A stretch of DNA of 64,000 bases, taken from Certhia americana. Lineage: Eukaryota > Chordata > Aves > Passeriformes > Certhiidae. The stretch lies in assembly GCA_018697195.1 (NCBI GenBank), contig CM031878.1:38051893-38115892 (forward strand). Reading direction: 5' to 3'. Each line of letters begins with the position of its first letter. Positions within the stretch are counted from its first letter, which is position 1. The notes under the pieces were generated by a model. It had not been told where the DNA came from. It saw only the letters and a program-made list of their open reading frames with translations, and ran no database searches. This document shows positions 60,190 through 64,000 of this stretch, piece by piece. The position numbers and the translations under genes are program-made.

Positions 60190-60649
60190 AGCTGATTTCA
60201 TCTTGTCCATGACATGACCATGTTCAAGCTCAGAAAATTTATCTGGGAGGTCTGCTGCTGGGTCTTGCCCTGGCTACCACCACTGGGCTGCTTCTGGCAA
60301 TTGCCTATGTGAAATGCCATCCAGCAGCCAGGTATATTTGACTGGACATGCATGGACACAGATGACATCAATAGGAACTTGACTGTTAACATGAACACCA
60401 CTGTAATTTGTCAGAGCATGATGTGAGTGATCCACACATGTTGCAAGCCATGATAATGAAAATTCCACCTCCATCTTACAGATCCGGCTAGCATACAGGC
60501 AATACTGGGTATAAAGATCTGCATTAGAGCATTCAAATTGCTCTTCCTGCCCTGCCAAAGGATACACAAAATACATGGTACAACAACTAAAATTGCAAGT
60601 ATGAACATTTCTTAAGAGCCCTGTCTTAAGAGTACAGAAGCAGGCAATC
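60190..60649 (+). other. unassigned, possibly mobile-element derived
   Basis: Directly upstream of a CR1 remnant. On the plus strand an ATG at about 60220 reads a tryptophan/cysteine/proline-rich hydrophobic stretch, a stop, then in the same frame short segments with sequons (NLT, NTT). A neighbouring frame has NST and NCS. It could be a relic of a secreted or envelope-type protein or the 5' part of the CR1. The opposite strand has a 182-codon open frame (60822-60274) that I regard as a shadow. Confidence 0.25.
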
Positions 60650-62790
60650 CCAACGTTTTTGAAGTCAAGCAAGTGGGTAATGAGGCTGGCTTGGGCCAAG
60701 GGGGATCCTCTAGAGCTTAGGAGGAAAATGAAAGTGTATGGACATTGGCCACCTGGACAGGCAACACAGGAGGACTGCTGAGATGCTGTTTGCGACTGTA
60801 GGGAGAAAATGTATGTGGCCAAGGCTCAGGTAGAGTTCCAGCTGGCTGGCATGGTGAAGGACAACAAAAATAACTTTTTAATAAATGTTAACAGTGAGCG
60901 AACCATAGATAACACTGACCTGTTACTTGATGAGCTGGTCACCTCATAAATTAGGATGGGCCCAAAGCAGAGAGGTTTAACACCTTCTTTGCCCCTGCCT
61001 TTATTAGCAATAATCATTCCTGGGTCCCAGAGCCTGGAGAGCTGGAAGATAATAACTGGGTAAAATATAAACTCTCAGTGAACTCAGAACTTGTTTGTGA
61101 CTTGGTGATCCCTCTGGATGTAGGTCTATGGAGCCTGGTGAAAGTCATCCCAGGGTACTGAAAGATCTGACTGAGGTCATGACAAGACCTCTCTCAACTA
61201 CTTTTCAACTGTCTGAAGAGTCAACTGGCAAATATTAGGTAGCTGTGGGGGTGGTGAGGCACTGAAACATGTTACCCAGAGAAGTGACAGATGCCCCATC
61301 TCTGTAAGTGTTTAAGGTCAGGCTGGGTGGGGCTTGGAGCAGCCTGCTTGAAGGGAAGATGCCCCTGTCCATGGCAGGATTTTCAACTAGATGATCTCAG
61401 GGTCCTTTCAACCCAAACCATTCTACAATTTTATGATTCTATAAAGTGTCCCAATTTTCAAGAAGAAAGTATGAGTGTAAGAAGGAAGACGCTGGTAAAT
61501 ATAGTCCTGTCAATGTCACTTTATTGCCTGGAAAAATTATGGATTTAAAGAGACATGTTTGAGAGACAATGCAGTCTTCAGTGGTCATAGCCAGCACAGG
61601 CTCACAAAGGGAAAATCTTACTTAATCAACTTAATTTCCTTGTACTAGGCCACCCATCTAGCTGGCCAAGGGAATCTGGTAGATTGGTGGCTTGGGATTT
61701 TAGCAAAGCTTTTGATAGTGTCTCACAAAGCACATAAACTAGACAAGTCCATTAACAGGATGAGTGAACAATTGGTGAAGGGGTTTGGTCCAATGTGTTA
61801 TAGTGAAGGAGGTTTTCAACAGGCTTGTGGCCAAATCACCAGAGGAGTTCCCTAGAGCTCAAGTTTAGGGGCAGTACTCCCCAGTGCTCTTATAAATGAT
61901 CCGGACTGACGAATTGAATTTACATTAAGTAAGATTTTGCCAGTGATACTAAATTAGGAGGAGCTGTGGACCCCATTGAGAGAGGAGAAAGAACTGGACA
62001 GTTAAAAGGTCTGTGTAAACATTAACTGAATGCAATATAATAACTGTTGGATTCTCCACCTGGGTGGGGGAATCCTCATTATATTTACAAACTGGGGGAT
62101 CAGAGGCTACGGGGCAGCCCCAGGGAAAGACATACAGGTTGATGGCAAGTCGAACATGAGCCAGCAGTGCCCTGGCAGCCAGGAGGGCCAATCCTATCCT
62201 GGGGTGCCTCAGGCACAGCATCAGCAGCCAGGCCAGGGAGGGAGGGGATTGTCCCACTGTGCTCTGAGCTGGGATGGCCTCTCCTTGAGTGTTGGGGGCA
62301 GTTTTGAGTGTCACAATATAGGGAAGTAAAAATATGACCAGAGGAGAGTGACTGAGATGCTGTGAAGGTATAGATGCAAGACAACGAGGAGCAGCTGAGG
62401 TCACTTGGATTGTTCAGCTTGAAGAAGAGAAGGCTGAGGGGTGATCCCATTGCAGTCTACAGCTTTCTCAGTGGGGCAGTGGAGTGAGAGGCGATGATTT
62501 CCTCTCTCTAGCCATCAGCAGTAAGTGAAGAGAAAATGAAACAAAGCTGGATCAGGGGAAGTTTAGACTGGACATTAGGGAGAGATTCTTTGCCTGAAGA
62601 AGAGGCAGGAACAGGCTTCCCAGGGAAGGGGTCATGGCACCTAGCCTATCAGAGTTCAAGGAGAGTCTAGACAACATTCTTGGTAATACAATTTAGTGTT
62701 AGGTAGTGGTGTGAGGAACAGGGTGTTGGACTTGGTGATACTTATGGATTCCTTACAACTTGAGATGTAGTATGATTCTATGATTCTAAA
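60650..62790 (+). mobile_element. CR1 LINE remnant (second subfamily), interrupted
   Basis: Plus-strand CR1 ORF2. It begins with the linker region (LELRRKMKVYGHWPPGQATQEDC, broken, near 60715-60780; then CRENMYVAKAQ..NNFLINVNS), continues with the DLLLDEL region (60920-60950), and after an interruption at 61238-61450 passes through the RT palm (DFSKAFD-type block in decayed form near 61695) and the LGGAVD-like block (61955). The C-terminal part (about 62150-62650) and 3' UTR end in ATGATTCTATGATTCTA (62770-62786). It differs in sequence from the element at 41206, so it is another subfamily. Inactive. Confidence 0.87.
61238..61450 (+). mobile_element. nested CR1 3' end inside the older CR1
   Basis: A ~210-bp CR1 3' terminus (GGTGGTGAGGCACTG block to ATTTTATGATTCTATAA). 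The host CR1 breaks off at ..GGCAAATATT and resumes at CCAATTTTCAAGAAG, contiguous in CR1 order, so this is an insertion into the older copy. It is the same 3' end type as the element at 41206-43830. Confidence 0.8.
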
Positions 62791-64000
62791 TCACTTAGCT
62801 AATATTTTCATAGATGTATAGAACAGTTATAGAAAACCATAACAACTGTCACAGTCCATTTGTATCTCAAATTTACAGGGCAAAATATTCCATAAATTAG
62901 AATTTTTTCTAGGAAAGAAACATAAAAATATGTTAAATAATGGTTCTATCCCCTTTGTAGACTAGTCTAATATATTTACTCACTAATTAATATCTTCATT
63001 CATGAGGTTTGCAACTCACAAGTTCTCTAATTCTTAACTTGAAACTGGCAACTTACATGCCCATGAATAATATAGTTACCTAATCAAGTAAGGGTGGCAG
63101 ACCTTATCCTTGCTCTCCTATCAGGGTTTTGTGCATTCCCTGTGGCACATGGGGAACCACAAAAAGCCTCAGTAATCTGGCTGCTGTTGGATGCACCTGA
63201 AAATCTTTTTGGTTAAGCTGACGTATTTATGCCTTCCAGCTCAGAAGGCTTGTCTACACAATTTCCCAGAAGAAACTCCTGATCAGTGCACACCCCCAAA
63301 GCTCTCAAAGATGTCATGTTTTGTAGTCTCTATTTTGGTGCAGCATCTCAGGTGCAAAAGCAGAAGAAAAAACACATACAAACATATGATGAAATTCAGA
63401 TCTCCTAATTTTCTTTGCAATTACATAAGCATACAACCACACTACTTGGCAAAAAGTCTTCTGATGGCACCAGCACCTGGGTGACTCTGAAGCAGGTTCC
63501 TCCTCTCCACTCTAGATTCCCAAATTTTGTCATTTCAAAGGTGTCATCTCAAGGCAAATATGCATATGCACTCCTTCACTGTGCACTGCTAGGCTGAGAA
63601 AGAGTGCATTCAATCAGTAGGTCAGCTGAACTGTGAACCCAGAAGCACTCAACATAACTGCAGCACCTGCACTTCAAACTCAGGCAACGCTCTGCATGAT
63701 TCAGGCCAGTATCTTCTTCAAATCCAGTCTTCTGATCTTATTAACTATATTGTAGCTTAAAGTAGGATGAGAAGGATGGGACTGAAACCAGTTGGCACAA
63801 CCAGAAAATTTCTTGTGTTTCTGCCTTGGCAACAAAGCTGGATGCAATCTTTCTAATGTCTTATATTAACAGGAATTAAATATCTGGGCCTGGCTTTCTC
63901 CTCAGCAGCTGTGGTGAATGGGAGAGAATCCAGACCTCAAGGCTGGGAGGTAGGCTATGACCTGACTTCAACTCAGACAGTGGTACTTGTTCAGAAAAAT
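62791..64000. other. AT-rich sequence, nothing recognised
   Basis: No gene or repeat recognised. Open frames of up to 97 codons (63191-63484) have no family resemblance. Confidence 0.5.

Noticed and set aside
60274..60822. 182-codon minus-strand ORF with cysteines and hydrophobic parts
   Set aside because: It overlaps and opposes the plus-strand CR1 start, so it is most likely a shadow. Kept only as part of the unassigned stretch.
1..64000. tRNA, rRNA and snRNA genes
   Set aside because: No cloverleaf A/B box pairs or conserved rRNA/snRNA blocks were seen on either strand by eye. A covariance-model scan would be decisive.

Overview
The window looks like a piece of a bird genome, most likely a passerine. 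The evidence is four stretches of CR1 LINE (3' ends in ATTCTATG-type octamers; translations with the CR1 endonuclease and reverse transcriptase signatures), two related endogenous retroviruses (ERVs) with avian-style ERV-L-like pol, a solo LTR of ERVK-like structure, long AT-rich non-coding spacers and a CpG-rich promoter-like block. I could not recognise any host protein-coding exon with confidence. Almost everything that can be named is transposon or retrovirus derived.

Layout. 1-3250: GC/CpG-rich ground with a candidate promoter (CCAAT, GTCACGTGAC, GC boxes) and a 535-bp polypyrimidine microsatellite; possible first exons, none provable. 3250-24114: AT-rich non-coding DNA. 24120-29193: an old, heavily decayed minus-strand provirus with two LTRs, a 5-bp target duplication (CTGGG), a Lys-type primer binding site, relic pol and a relic of an extra ORF upstream of gag. 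29199-32147: spacer. 32148-37928: a younger minus-strand provirus of the same internal lineage but with different LTRs. It has an open 217-codon membrane-protein ORF between the primer binding site and gag, an open gag ORF, a deletion that removes the gag end, protease and start of RT, and a pol broken by a frameshift and stops. It has no env. 37929-41200: spacer. 41206-43830: a CR1 whose central 650 bp lie inverted in place. 43830-50500: spacer with RFX-like motifs and a CTCCT/CGAACT satellite around an assembly gap. 50521-51395 and 55836-55990: minus-strand CR1 fragments. 57122-57692: plus-strand solo LTR. 60650-62790: plus-strand CR1 with a second CR1 3' end nested in it.

How the parts relate. 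The two proviruses share primer type, gene order and pol, and both carry the pre-gag membrane ORF, recognisable at the nucleotide level despite their age difference. That extra gene is the most interesting signal here. The younger provirus should be replication-defective: its right-hand (5') LTR has lost about 206 bp of U3, and the gag-pol junction and pol frame are broken. Protein descriptions below rest on conceptual translation and remembered family motifs. No alignment or database search was run.
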